Of a DNA stretch of 44,355 nucleotides, positions 1 through 7,438 are shown in pieces. Origin of the DNA: JBBRYK01 sp038237665. GTDB taxonomy: Bacteria > Actinomycetota > Thermoleophilia > Gaiellales > Gaiellaceae. Below the pieces are notes generated by a model. That model ran no database searches. It was not told where the DNA came from and saw only the letters and a program-made list of their open reading frames with translations. Every line of letters starts with the position of its first letter. Position 1 is the stretch's first letter. Where the stretch lies: contig JBBRYK010000016.1 in the NCBI GenBank assembly GCA_038237665.1, forward strand, positions 1 through 44,355. Reading direction: 5' to 3'. A program made the position numbers and the translations under genes.

Positions 1-134
1 CCGAATGCCGGCGGTGAAGGACGTCGGTGAGCCGTGTGCGGGAGAACCGCATGCACGGATCGATGGGGGGCGGGAGGAAACCAGCACCAGCCGGCTACCG
101 CTGTGCGGCTGCGGGCGCCTCTCGCCTACCCGAC
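1..134 (+). mobile_element. 3' end of a group II intron (domains V and VI)
   Basis: Domain V lies at 29-61. It starts GAGCC, carries the AGC catalytic triad, and closes a stem over a GAGA-type loop before CACGGATC. Domain VI follows: GGCGGGAGG at about 69-77 pairs with CCTCTCGCC at about 118-126, and the unit ends CCTACCCGAC at 134, a typical group II 3' end (AY). The order and spacing match known bacterial introns such as Ll.LtrB. The rest of the intron, including any reverse transcriptase frame, would lie left of the window. One oddity is an A opposite the triad G, where a G-U wobble is usual, so the copy may be degenerate. The exact 3' junction is inferred. Confidence 0.78.
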
Positions 135-222
135 CATCCTCGGCCGAACCATGACTGGCTTGTAGTTGTTATTTAGTAGCTTTTGCAGCCAGAAGTTTCT
201 TGTGTCTATCGTGGAAGGCTGC

Positions 223-228
223 TAGCGT
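223..228 (+). promoter_or_regulatory. -10-like hexamer TAGCGT, leaderless-type
   Basis: TAGCGT sits 9 nt before the GTG start of the NlpC/P60 gene and no Shine-Dalgarno sequence intervenes. The stretch 135-237 downstream of the intron end holds no gene that I can see, only this promoter. Confidence 0.4.
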
Positions 229-237
229 CCCGGGCCA

Positions 238-1482
238 GTGACGTACCGGCCCCTCCCGGTGCGCCCGTCCCGCGGGCTTGCCTTTTTCTCGAATCGTCTC
301 TCTCCGAGGCGTTTCGCTGCGCTCGCGCTCGCGGTCATCGTCCTGGCACTCTTGCCGGTCGCGGCGTTGGCGGAGCCGCCTCAGATTTCCGCCAAGCGGG
401 ACGAGGCGCGTCAGGTGCTGGCCCAGATCGACCAGCTTGACGTCTCGCTCGAGCGGGCGATCGAGTCTTACAACCGTGCCACCGTCCGCCTGGGGCAGAT
501 CAAGCACGCGCAGGCAGTGAACCGTAACGAGCTCGCGATCGCCCGGCGAAACCTGAAGCGGACCCAGGACGCGCTTGCCAGTCACCTTGTTGCGATGTAT
601 GCCTCGGCCGATGACAACTCGAGCCTGGGTGTGCTTCTGGGTGCAACCAGCTTTGGCGACTTTGTCGGCCGGCTCGACACGATTCAGCGCATAGCCGACC
701 AGGACACCCGGATCGTGCGGGAGGTCAAGACGTTCAAGCGAAGCGTGGAGCGTCAGAAGCGCGAGCTCGCGAAGGCCCGCCGGCGGCAGGATCAGTTCGT
801 CGCCCAGCGGGCCGAACAGAAGGCCGCGATCGATAACCAGCTCGCCGAGCGCCGCCAGCTCGTTGCCTCGATCAGGAGCGAGATCGCCCGGCTCCAGGCT
901 GAGGAGGAGGCCCGGCAGTTGCGGCTCAAGCGCGAGGCCGAGGCGCGGCTGGCCGCTCAGCGCGCCGAGGCCGAGAGGCAGCGGCTCGCGCGCGTTGCCG
1001 CCCTGGCGCAGGCGCGTCAAAACGGCGCCTCCGAGGCGCAGGCGCAGTCGGTCGCCGAAGCTGTCGCGCCGAGTGCCGGCGTCGGGGTCGTCGCCTCGAC
1101 TCCTGATGCGATGGTCGCTCCTTCCTCCAGGTATGGCGGCGTTGTGGGCGCAGCGATGCAGTACCTCGGCGTGCCCTACGTCTGGGGAGGGGCGAGCCCT
1201 TCCGGCTTCGACTGCTCCGGGCTCGTCGTCTACGTCTTCGCGCAGTTCGGCGTCTCGCTCCCGCACTACACGGGCGACCTCTGGAACATGGGCGTCCCCG
1301 TGTCTCGCGATCAGCTCCAACCCGGCGATCTCGTCTTCTTCAACGGGCTCGGACACATGGGGATCTACATGGGCGGCGGCCAGATGATCCACGCCCCGCA
1401 TACCGGTGACGTCGTCAAGATCTCCGACATCAATTCGGGCTACTACGTCTCTTCGTACGTCGGCGCGCGGAGGATTCTCTAG
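238..1482 (+). CDS. Secreted NlpC/P60 peptidoglycan hydrolase with coiled-coil N-terminus
   Basis: This 414-residue protein starts with a basic stretch and a hydrophobic signal segment (about residues 22-45). A long Arg/Glu/Ala-rich coiled coil follows (about 50-265), then an NlpC/P60 domain (about 298-414). The catalytic Cys is in GFDCSGLV (Cys326) and a His is in GHMGIYMG (His373), followed by IHAPH. The architecture matches RipA/CwlO-type D,L-endopeptidases that cleave stem peptides during cell separation. The coiled coil usually mediates autoinhibition or FtsEX-type control, but no FtsEX gene is seen here. The GTG start was chosen because the signal peptide follows directly. The gene is convergent with the next gene, with a 17-nt gap. 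Confidence 0.85.
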   Translation: MTYRPLPVRPSRGLAFFSNRLSPRRFAALALAVIVLALLPVAALAEPPQISAKRDEARQVLAQIDQLDVSLERAIESYNRATVRLGQIKHAQAVNRNELAIARRNLKRTQDALASHLVAMYASADDNSSLGVLLGATSFGDFVGRLDTIQRIADQDTRIVREVKTFKRSVERQKRELAKARRRQDQFVAQRAEQKAAIDNQLAERRQLVASIRSEIARLQAEEEARQLRLKREAEARLAAQRAEAERQRLARVAALAQARQNGASEAQAQSVAEAVAPSAGVGVVASTPDAMVAPSSRYGGVVGAAMQYLGVPYVWGGASPSGFDCSGLVVYVFAQFGVSLPHYTGDLWNMGVPVSRDQLQPGDLVFFNGLGHMGIYMGGGQMIHAPHTGDVVKISDINSGYYVSSYVGARRIL

Positions 1483-1499
1483 GCCGCAAATCGCGACCG

Positions 1500-3224
1500 C
1501 TAGCGCGTCACCGTCGCGGTTGCAGACCAGACGCGGGACCCGTCGAGGCCGACTGACTGGAGCCGATAACTGCTGCCGCTCGAGCCGCGTCGGTCGAGGA
1601 GCCGGTAGGCCGCTCCGTTTGCTCCGCGCGCTGGTACGAGCGCGTGGTTCACCCTCACGGTGCCGCGGTACACGTTGAAGCCGATCAGGCTGCTCTCTGC
1701 TCCCGTCCGCCAGCTGAGACGCACGCCCCGCGCGGTGCGGACGGCTGTGAACGCCGAGACCGCTACCGCCGTCGGCCCACCCTGGAAGGCGAAGACGTCG
1801 AAGCCGCGGCCCATGTCACCGGTGTAAACGAAGCCCTTGTACTCCTTCGTAGACCAGGTGTCGGCGCCGGGCATGATGATCCACCCGCGCGTGTTGCCCC
1901 ACGTCGTCCGGGCGTCCTCGACCGTGCCGTCCGCAGAGGTAGGCGGCCCAGAGAAATCGAGCCACCAGGTGCCAGCGCCATAGTGAGCGGTGACAAGCTG
2001 GTTGATCGGCAGCCGCGAGACGCCGTCGAAGCCGGGGGCGACCGGGCCGATCGTGTTCGTGCCGTTCCCGCCCAGGCGGAACATGTGGATCGTGCAGGCC
2101 CGGTCCAGTCTCCCGATCGGGCCGAGCGCCAGCGTCGGGTTGGGATAGATCCAGGTGCCGATCTTCTTCGGCATCGTCAGGCTCGCGCCGGTGCTGTTGG
2201 CGATGCCGGGGATCGGGGCGAGCGCCCAGAAGTGCGCGCCGCCGATCACCCCGGAGGGGCCGGTGTTGCAGGCGGTGTTGCTCAGGCCGCCCCCGCGCTC
2301 GTCGGTGATCACCAGGATCTTCCCGTCGGCGGTCGTCTCGGACTGGTGGGAGATCTGGATCGTCTGCCCGTCCGGGTTCTGGTCGGGCGCGGGAATGTTC
2401 GGAATCGTCGTTGTCAGCGTCGGGGCGCGGTTGAAGATGTCGCTGACGTCGATGATCCGCGTCGAGCGAATCCCGGCGTCGAAGAGCGTGTTCCCGTCTG
2501 CCGTGAAGAAGATGTCGTGCGGCTCGTCGCTCACGGCCGTCGGGATCGTGCGAACGTACGTAGGCGTCAGGCCGCGCAGGTCGACGACCTCGATGCCGTT
2601 GGTCGAGGCCGTATCGGAGGCGATCCACTGGCCGCTGGGGCTGAACGTGGAGTTGTGCGACCCGCCCGCTTGGTTCAGGTAGCAGTCGCGCAACGAGGGT
2701 GCAAACGTCGCCGTGGCCGGAGCAAAGTTCAGGTCGATCAGGTCGAAGCCGCCGCGCGTGACACCCGTCGGCTGCTTCTGCTTCAGACACGTCGAGACGT
2801 TGATCCCGACCAGGATCGGGTCGAAGCCGACAGTGGCTACGTCGGCGCGAACCTGGATATCGTCCTCCCACCCCGGATCCAGGTATGCCCCGGCGAACTT
2901 GGGCTGCGTGGGATCCGTGATGTCGAAGATGCGCAGCCCGGCACCCATCGACCCGACGAAGGAGTAGTCGTGGAGCTTCCCGGTCGAATCCATTCGCGAT
3001 TGGAACTCGATATCGGTGCCGACGAAACCGCAGACGTTCGCGACGTGCGTCATGTTCTTCGACGAGCGGGGGACGGTGCCGGACGTGCTCACGAGCTCGC
3101 AGGGAAGAGGAACCCCGTGGACCGGATCAAGTGGATCGGTCAGCGCGGCGCCGCCCCGAACAGCACCGACCAAGAACGCCACACACGTCAGGGCTGCACC
3201 CAGCCCGAGCACCTTGCGGATCAT
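1500..3224 (-). CDS. Secreted LVIVD-repeat (beta-propeller-like) protein
   Basis: A 574-residue protein with a clear N-terminal signal peptide (MIRKVLGLGAALTCVAFLVG). Several repeat units follow the pattern 'hydrophobic-DI/VDL ... P ... G', for example LRIFDITDPTQP, IEVVDLRGLTP and TRIIDVSDIF, as in LVIVD-repeat proteins that fold as propellers. The last ~90 residues look like a fibronectin type III-like strand domain (SWRTGAESSLIGFNVYRG). The ATG at 3224 was chosen over upstream in-frame codons because a strong purine-rich ribosome site (GGAGAGGAGAG) precedes it and the signal peptide begins there. It is probably an extracellular or cell-surface protein; no enzymatic residues are recognised and its function is unknown. 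Confidence 0.75.
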   Translation of the reverse strand: MIRKVLGLGAALTCVAFLVGAVRGGAALTDPLDPVHGVPLPCELVSTSGTVPRSSKNMTHVANVCGFVGTDIEFQSRMDSTGKLHDYSFVGSMGAGLRIFDITDPTQPKFAGAYLDPGWEDDIQVRADVATVGFDPILVGINVSTCLKQKQPTGVTRGGFDLIDLNFAPATATFAPSLRDCYLNQAGGSHNSTFSPSGQWIASDTASTNGIEVVDLRGLTPTYVRTIPTAVSDEPHDIFFTADGNTLFDAGIRSTRIIDVSDIFNRAPTLTTTIPNIPAPDQNPDGQTIQISHQSETTADGKILVITDERGGGLSNTACNTGPSGVIGGAHFWALAPIPGIANSTGASLTMPKKIGTWIYPNPTLALGPIGRLDRACTIHMFRLGGNGTNTIGPVAPGFDGVSRLPINQLVTAHYGAGTWWLDFSGPPTSADGTVEDARTTWGNTRGWIIMPGADTWSTKEYKGFVYTGDMGRGFDVFAFQGGPTAVAVSAFTAVRTARGVRLSWRTGAESSLIGFNVYRGTVRVNHALVPARGANGAAYRLLDRRGSSGSSYRLQSVGLDGSRVWSATATVTR

Positions 3225-3363
3225 GGTCTCTCCTCTCCCGTTGGTTCGTCGCACCTTGCTATGCCCGACCGCTCCGCCACGCAAACGGCCTCGGGGCCGC
3301 GTCAGCTGCCCCGGTTGCGGTCGCGGAGCGTCTTGCCGTCGCCCCCAGACGCGGCCTCGCCCG

Positions 3364-4484
3364 TTAGCCGGCGGCCGTTGCCGCAAGCAGGAAGACATTG
3401 AGCGAAACGATGACAACGGCCACCATCGCCGCCGCGACGCTCGTCAGGCGTCGGTTGACGAGCGAGCCCATGATGTCCCGCCGGCGGGTGAAAAGAACGA
3501 GAGGTACGAGTGCGAACGGGATACCAAACGAAAGCGCCACCTGCGAGACGACGAGCGTGAAGGTCGGGTCGAAACCGAGAGCTAGGACAATCAGCGCCGG
3601 AGCCATCGTGATCGCCCGGCGCAGGAAGAGCGGGATGGCGCGGTCGATGAACCCCTGCATGACGACTTGACCGGCGTACGTGCGACGCTGGAGGCCGAGA
3701 GCCCCGAAGCTAGGAGGGCCAGCGCGAAGGCCAGCGCGGCGCCGGAACCGACGACCGACGCCAGGCCTGCGTGGGCGCCAGCGATCGTTTCGGCGTTCTT
3801 GTCGCCGTTGAAGAGCGAGGCGATTACTGCCAGCATCGACAGGTTGACAACGCCGGCGATCGTCATGGCGATGACGACGTCCAGGCGGGCAAAACGAGTG
3901 AGCTCGCGGCGCTCGGCTTCGTCTCGCGGGTGGATGCGACCTTGGGTTAAAGCCGAATGCAGATAGATGACGTGCGGCATGACCGTCGCGCCGACCATGC
4001 CGACAGCCAATAGCAGACTGCCTGACCCCTCCAGGCGGGGAATAAAGCCACGAATGGCGCTTCCGGCGGCGGGGCCTGTCTTCAGCGTCTCGTAGAGAAA
4101 GACGATGAGGATGACCGCGAGCAGCGCCGTGATCGCCGCTTCGAAGCGCCGGTAGCCGAGAGCATGCATCGACAGGAGCGCAAAGGCCCCGGCGCCCCCG
4201 ATCAGCCCGGCGGCAAACAGTGGGATGCCGAAGAGGAGGTTGAGGGCAATGGCCGCACCGAGAAGTTCGGCGAGGTCAGTGGCCATGGCAATCGCCTCTG
4301 CCTGCAGCCAAAGAGCGATCGAGACTGGCGCGGAAAGTGCTCGCGGCATAGCTCAGGCAAATTGCGATCCGTTGCGATGCCGACCTTGGCCGACAGCCGG
4401 GCCTAGGAGTGGCAGTACACCGCGCAGGCCGCCGCGGGCGCGCAGTTGGCGCAGTTGGCTCGCAGCCGGCGCGGCGATGAACAC
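3364..4484 (-). pseudogene. Nramp (MntH-type) divalent metal transporter, degraded
   Basis: The Nramp fold is readable across three frames. A possible GTG start at 4484 leads into an N-terminal tail ending GVLPLLGPA. This is joined directly to LSAKVGIATDRNLPELCREHF (spanning about 4325-4400), so TM1 and most of TM2, including the metal-binding DPGN motif, are missing (about 50 codons). A 1-nt loss near 4328-4332 shifts the frame before SIALWLQAEAIAMATDLAE. A second 1-nt loss near 3682-3684 shifts it before GTYAGQVVMQGF. The C-terminal TM segments then run to the stop at 3364. Functional homologues import Mn2+ or Fe2+ with protons. Without the DPGN helix it cannot work, even if the single-base shifts are sequence errors. 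Confidence 0.8.
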
Positions 4485-4540
4485 ATCGATTGGCTGAGCC
4501 GGCCTGGTGCGAGGCTTCACGCTCGCCGCCTCTCGCGGCT

Positions 4541-4588
4541 GGGGTTCGACACCCCTGGAAACGCATAGCTGCCGCTATCGCTTTGCGA
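4541..4588 (-). promoter_or_regulatory. Hairpin-rich leader upstream of the Nramp remnant
   Basis: Three small perfect hairpins follow one another: 4541-4555 (GGGGT/ACCCC), 4565-4578 (ATAGC/GCTAT) and 4578-4588 (TCGC/GCGA). They lie 57-104 nt upstream of the transporter start on the minus strand, where metal-sensing leaders are often found. I do not recognise the yybP-ykoY Mn2+ riboswitch signatures. Apart from this and the operator at 4715, the 4485-4869 gap shows nothing I can name. Confidence 0.25.
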
Positions 4589-4714
4589 TTTAGGTGGGCG
4601 GCTGACGCAGCGAAATCCAGCCCTGACCGGCAGGCGCCTGAGCGTCAGGAAGTTCCCTCCTCGCTTGACCGGGGCATCGCTTGTCTCCTCGTCGGACGCG
4701 TCACCACTCAAGTT

Positions 4715-4730
4715 ACTACGATGCGGTAGT
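4715..4730 (+). promoter_or_regulatory. Candidate BlaI-family operator (ACTAC-N6-GTAGT)
   Basis: A perfect 5-bp inverted repeat, ACTAC gatgcg GTAGT, lies upstream of the thioredoxin-like gene. The same half-sites with the same 6-nt spacer occur at 6932-6947 before blaI, and a one-mismatch copy occurs at 7397-7412 before ccmF. ACTAC/GTAGT half-sites resemble those bound by MecI/BlaI repressors. Confidence 0.5.
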
Positions 4731-4869
4731 TGCTTAGGCGACACCACCAGCCATGCTTCCTGCCGTCCGCATTTGTGGCGATAGGGCAGTTCCGGTGCTC
4801 ATTCCAAGCCTGTGCTTCGCTAGACGGCTCGAGGCACCCAGCGAGGCGACGGAGAAGGAAGGGGAAGAC

Positions 4870-5496
4870 ATGAGCTCAACCGTTCCGGAGAAGCGGCGCA
4901 CCCCTCCGCTGATGCGACTGCTCCAAGCGAGTGCGGTTTTTCTCGTCTTCGGACTCCTCGCTTTGCTTATCTGGAAGGTGATCCACTCCGGTTCAGGCGC
5001 GGCGTTCGTCAAAGACGTGGCTGCTGGCAAGAAACCGTCCGCCCCTGCCTTCAGCTTGTCCGTCATCTGGCCGGCCGGCGAGACGTGGCCGCCGAGCAAA
5101 CGAACTAGACTCGCGGATGGACGCCTTGGGGTGAATGAGCTACGCGGCTATCCGGTCGTTCTCAACTTCTGGGCGTCCTGGTGCATCCCTTGCAAGGAGG
5201 AGGCACCGCTCTTCGCGGAAGCCGCACGAAGATACCGCGGGAAAGTCATGCTGCTCGGCATCGACGTTCAGGATCTCGACTCAGACGCGCACCGCTTCCT
5301 GCGCCGCTATCACGTCAACTACGTTTCGCTAAAAGACAAGGGCAGCTCGACCTTTGACGCCTACGGCTTAACGGGGGTGCCGGAGACCTATTACCTCGAT
5401 CGAGGGGGCCGAGTTTTGTTTCACTCGCTGGGGCCTGTGACGAAACGAGACCTTCGGCAAGCGATCGTGGCACTGGCGCAGAGCGCCGGTCGGTGA
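4870..5496 (+). CDS. TlpA/ResA-like membrane-anchored thioredoxin
   Basis: A 208-residue protein with one N-terminal membrane anchor (about residues 17-38) and an AhpC/TSA-Redoxin fold. The active site is WCIPC (Cys105, Cys108) after the hallmark VVLNFWASW, and the cis-Pro loop TGVPETYYLD comes later. Proteins of this type (CcmG, ResA, TlpA) reduce apocytochrome c haem-binding cysteines or other extracytoplasmic thiols, which fits the nearby ccmF. The ATG at 4870 was chosen because the ribosome site GAAGGAAGGGGAAG sits just before it; an in-frame ATG at 4753 lacks one. The candidate BlaI operator about 140 nt upstream suggests repression by the neighbouring BlaI. Its 3' end overlaps the convergent M56 gene by 76 bp. 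Confidence 0.82.
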   Translation: MSSTVPEKRRTPPLMRLLQASAVFLVFGLLALLIWKVIHSGSGAAFVKDVAAGKKPSAPAFSLSVIWPAGETWPPSKRTRLADGRLGVNELRGYPVVLNFWASWCIPCKEEAPLFAEAARRYRGKVMLLGIDVQDLDSDAHRFLRRYHVNYVSLKDKGSSTFDAYGLTGVPETYYLDRGGRVLFHSLGPVTKRDLRQAIVALAQSAGR

Positions 5497-6467
5497 GCTT
5501 GGCTCGTTCCGACGCGCCTCGACGTGCCGCCGGCATCGCCGAGTAGGAGGACGCGGGCGCCGTTATGCGTTGCCGCCGCAAGGCCGACCGTCGCCGCAAC
5601 GAGAGGAATGAAATGGGCTGGCTCGGTCAGGTCAACTCTGATCGACGACACGAGGAGGAGGACGAACCCCACGACAATCACTGCTGTTACGAGGAGTCGT
5701 TTCGGGCGAAACAGAGGTGGCAACTTGGCGTGGGGGTCGAAGAGCCGCTCGACGCGGGCTGATGCAAATCCGCTCAAGCCAAGAGCCGTCGCCGGCGGCG
5801 CGGTCGCCGCCGCTAGGGCGCCCGCTAGCGCGGCCGCGCCTGCCTTCTCAGCGGCGAGACGATCGGCGGCAAGCTCTTTGACCAGCAGGTAACGGTCGCG
5901 CAAGTCGATGAGTAACGGGAGCCAGAAGAAGGCCGCCGCGATCAGGCGAACGACCAGACACTTGAGGGGCTCCCGGTTGCGAACGTGATGAGCCTCATGC
6001 CAAACGACGGCTGCCTGCTCGTCGGGGCTGAGCTGTTCCAAAAGGGCGGAGCTAACGACGATTCGCGGGCGCAGAATCCCAAAGCTGAAGGCAGTCGGTC
6101 GCCGGGCAGGAAGCAGATAGAGATTGGGTGAGCCGGCCCTACTGGCGATCGCCGCCAGACGACCTTGCTCGAGTCGGCGGCTCGGCAGACAGCCGAGCAG
6201 GCGCCGCTCGCGACCGGCGGCGGCAAGGGTGCGTGCAAGGCCGACCAGAGAAGCAAGCAAAAGCGCAGCTGCCACCGGGGCACCGATCGGCACCTGCTCA
6301 AGCCCGTGGGCAAAGACGACGCATCCCGAGAGGAGCTCGACAACGAAGGCCAGGCCGCTTCGCAGATGACACGTGCCGCTGATAGCAAGCGCTGCTATGG
6401 CGGCGACGATGACAGCGGCGGTCGCGGCCAGAAGGCCAGCGAAGATGGCGTTAGGCCGCTCGCTCAC
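5421..6467 (-). CDS. BlaR1/MecR1-like M56 membrane metalloprotease
   Basis: A 348-residue protein with hydrophobic helices at the N-terminus (residues 7-30 and 35-75) and an M56 zinc-protease core with HEAHH at residues 157-161. Further membrane segments lie near 190 and 255-275. In the BlaR1/MecR1 family the protease, once triggered, leads to cleavage or release of the BlaI repressor. Here the extracellular penicillin-binding sensor domain is absent, so the signal is not a beta-lactam bound in cis. The start codon overlaps the blaI stop by 4 bp (ATGA), giving translational coupling. The C-terminal ~45 residues run through the end of the convergent thioredoxin gene and read as low-quality sequence. 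Confidence 0.8.
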   Translation of the reverse strand: MSERPNAIFAGLLAATAAVIVAAIAALAISGTCHLRSGLAFVVELLSGCVVFAHGLEQVPIGAPVAAALLLASLVGLARTLAAAGRERRLLGCLPSRRLEQGRLAAIASRAGSPNLYLLPARRPTAFSFGILRPRIVVSSALLEQLSPDEQAAVVWHEAHHVRNREPLKCLVVRLIAAAFFWLPLLIDLRDRYLLVKELAADRLAAEKAGAAALAGALAAATAPPATALGLSGFASARVERLFDPHAKLPPLFRPKRLLVTAVIVVGFVLLLVSSIRVDLTEPAHFIPLVAATVGLAAATHNGARVLLLGDAGGTSRRVGTSQAHRPALCASATIACRRSRFVTGPSE

Positions 6468-6883
6468 TTGTTGCGCCCTGCTCGGTCGAGAAGCTGGCGT
6501 CGCTGAGGATCGAGGGCCTCGAGCCGCTCGCCGAGGCGAGCCAACGCGATCTCGCCGAAGTCCTTGAATAGCTGCTCGATCAGCTCATCGGACAGATCGG
6601 TGAGGAACTCGTCGCGAGTGCGGGCTGCGCGATAGCGGAAACCACGGCCGTCAGGCTTTCTCGTCAACAGTCCGCGCGTCCAAAGACGGGTCACGAGCGT
6701 CAAAACGGTCGTGTAAGCCAGATCGCGCCGGCGGCGTTTGAGTGCGTCAGCAACCTCGCGGACAGTTGCGTCTTCGCGTCCCCAGAAGACCGCCATAACG
6801 CGCGCCTGCAGCTCGCCCAGATAGCGCTCGACGGGATCGCGCCGGCTGCGCTGCTGCCGGGGCCTACGATCGAAAGTAGCCAA
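6464..6883 (-). CDS. BlaI/MecI-family transcriptional repressor
   Basis: A 139-residue winged-helix protein. LGELQARVMAVFW and ATVREVADAL form the first helices, TTVLTLVTRLWTRGLL the recognition-helix region, and YRAARTRDEFL the linker into the C-terminal dimerisation helices. Such repressors bind dyads as dimers and are inactivated by an M56 partner, here encoded directly downstream with a 4-bp overlap. A TTG start at 6883 was chosen because TACAAT lies exactly 6 nt upstream (6890-6895), a leaderless arrangement. The longer frame to 7000 would pass through the operator and lacks family similarity. The dyad at 6932-6947 falls near the promoter, so autorepression is likely. Confidence 0.83.
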   Translation of the reverse strand: MATFDRRPRQQRSRRDPVERYLGELQARVMAVFWGREDATVREVADALKRRRRDLAYTTVLTLVTRLWTRGLLTRKPDGRGFRYRAARTRDEFLTDLSDELIEQLFKDFGEIALARLGERLEALDPQRRQLLDRAGRNK

Positions 6884-6889
6884 GCTGCG

Positions 6890-6895
6890 ATTGTA
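6890..6895 (-). promoter_or_regulatory. -10 element TACAAT of blaI, leaderless-type
   Basis: On the minus strand TACAAT is followed by 6 nt and the TTG start of blaI. Confidence 0.5.
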
Positions 6896-6931
6896 AGACC
6901 TGGCCGGATCGAAGTCGGAGCGGGAACGACT

Positions 6932-6947
6932 ACTACAAGGGAGTAGT
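6932..6947 (-). promoter_or_regulatory. Candidate BlaI autoregulatory operator
   Basis: ACTAC aaggga GTAGT lies inside a longer 7-bp dyad (GACTACT at 6928-6934, AGTAGTC at 6942-6948), about 40 bp upstream of the blaI -10 hexamer. Its half-sites and spacing match the site at 4715. Confidence 0.55.
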
Positions 6948-6963
6948 CTCCAGCCTTTGGCTT

Positions 6964-7197
6964 TCAGATTCCGAGCGCCCGTCGCCCGAGGCGTGACCAC
7001 AGAGTCTCAAACTCGCTCGTCGGCCAACTGATCTGTGCTCCGCTCAGCGGATCGTTGGCGAGAATAGTGCTTCCGCGCATGCCTACGAGGACTACGGCAT
7101 GCTCGCCGAAGTTGACGGTGATCCGTCGCCCGGTCGGAGTCAGCCAGCTGCGGTACGGGCCTTCGCTGAGGCCGACCCACGGACGCGTGGGAGGAGA
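6964..7197 (-). pseudogene. C-terminal remnant of a C39-family peptidase-like protein
   Basis: Reading the minus strand from about 7197 to the TGA at 6964 gives WVGLSEGPYRSWLTPTGR (part), then VNFGEHAVVLVGMRGSTILA and NDPLSGAQISWP. This is the His-containing half of a bacteriocin-processing/C39-like cysteine peptidase domain, with the catalytic His in GEHAVVLVG. An in-frame TGA lies just upstream and no catalytic-Cys half can be found in any frame up to 7430. The fragment sits between blaI and ccmF and is presumably a decayed gene. The rest of the 7198-7430 gap holds the ccmF promoter region only. Confidence 0.6.
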
Positions 7198-7396
7198 TGC
7201 TCAGCCGACGCCACTTTGCGGATATTGCCGTGCGAGTTGTCAAGGAGGAGGCCGGCATTGCTCTGGCACGCCGGCCTCGAACGGTCCGCCTCAGCGCCGT
7301 CCCCGACCGACGAGCATTGGCCATCGCCGGTCAAAGTCCGCGGGCGGCACCGGGACCGGGCGATACGTACAAAGGCCGGACGTTGGCCTGACAGCG

Positions 7397-7412
7397 ACTA
7401 CAGTGCTGTCGT
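7397..7412 (+). promoter_or_regulatory. Candidate BlaI operator overlapping the ccmF promoter
   Basis: ACTAC agtgct GTCGT differs by one base from the dyads at 4715 and 6932 and keeps the 6-nt spacer. A -10-like TACAGT (7399-7404) lies inside it, so binding would block transcription of ccmF. Confidence 0.42.
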
Positions 7413-7414
7413 CG

Positions 7415-7438
7415 ATGAGGCACCTGTTCGATGGCTGA
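7415..7438 (+). CDS. Possible 7-codon leader peptide (MRHLFDG) of ccmF
   Basis: ATG at 7415 opens a frame of seven codons whose TGA (7436-7438) overlaps the first codons of ccmF (ATG at 7431). The -10-like TACAGT ends 10 nt before it. ccmF itself has no clear ribosome site, so coupling from this short frame is possible. It may equally be chance. Confidence 0.2.
   Translation: MRHLFDG

Noticed and set aside
4541..4555. tRNA T-arm-like GGGGTTCGACACCCC
   Set aside because: No acceptor, D or anticodon stems can be paired around it on either strand; it is better read as one of several leader hairpins.
5421..6883. Beta-lactam resistance regulon (BlaR1-BlaI)
   Set aside because: The M56 protein lacks the penicillin-binding sensor domain and no beta-lactamase is nearby; the targets appear to be cytochrome c biogenesis genes.
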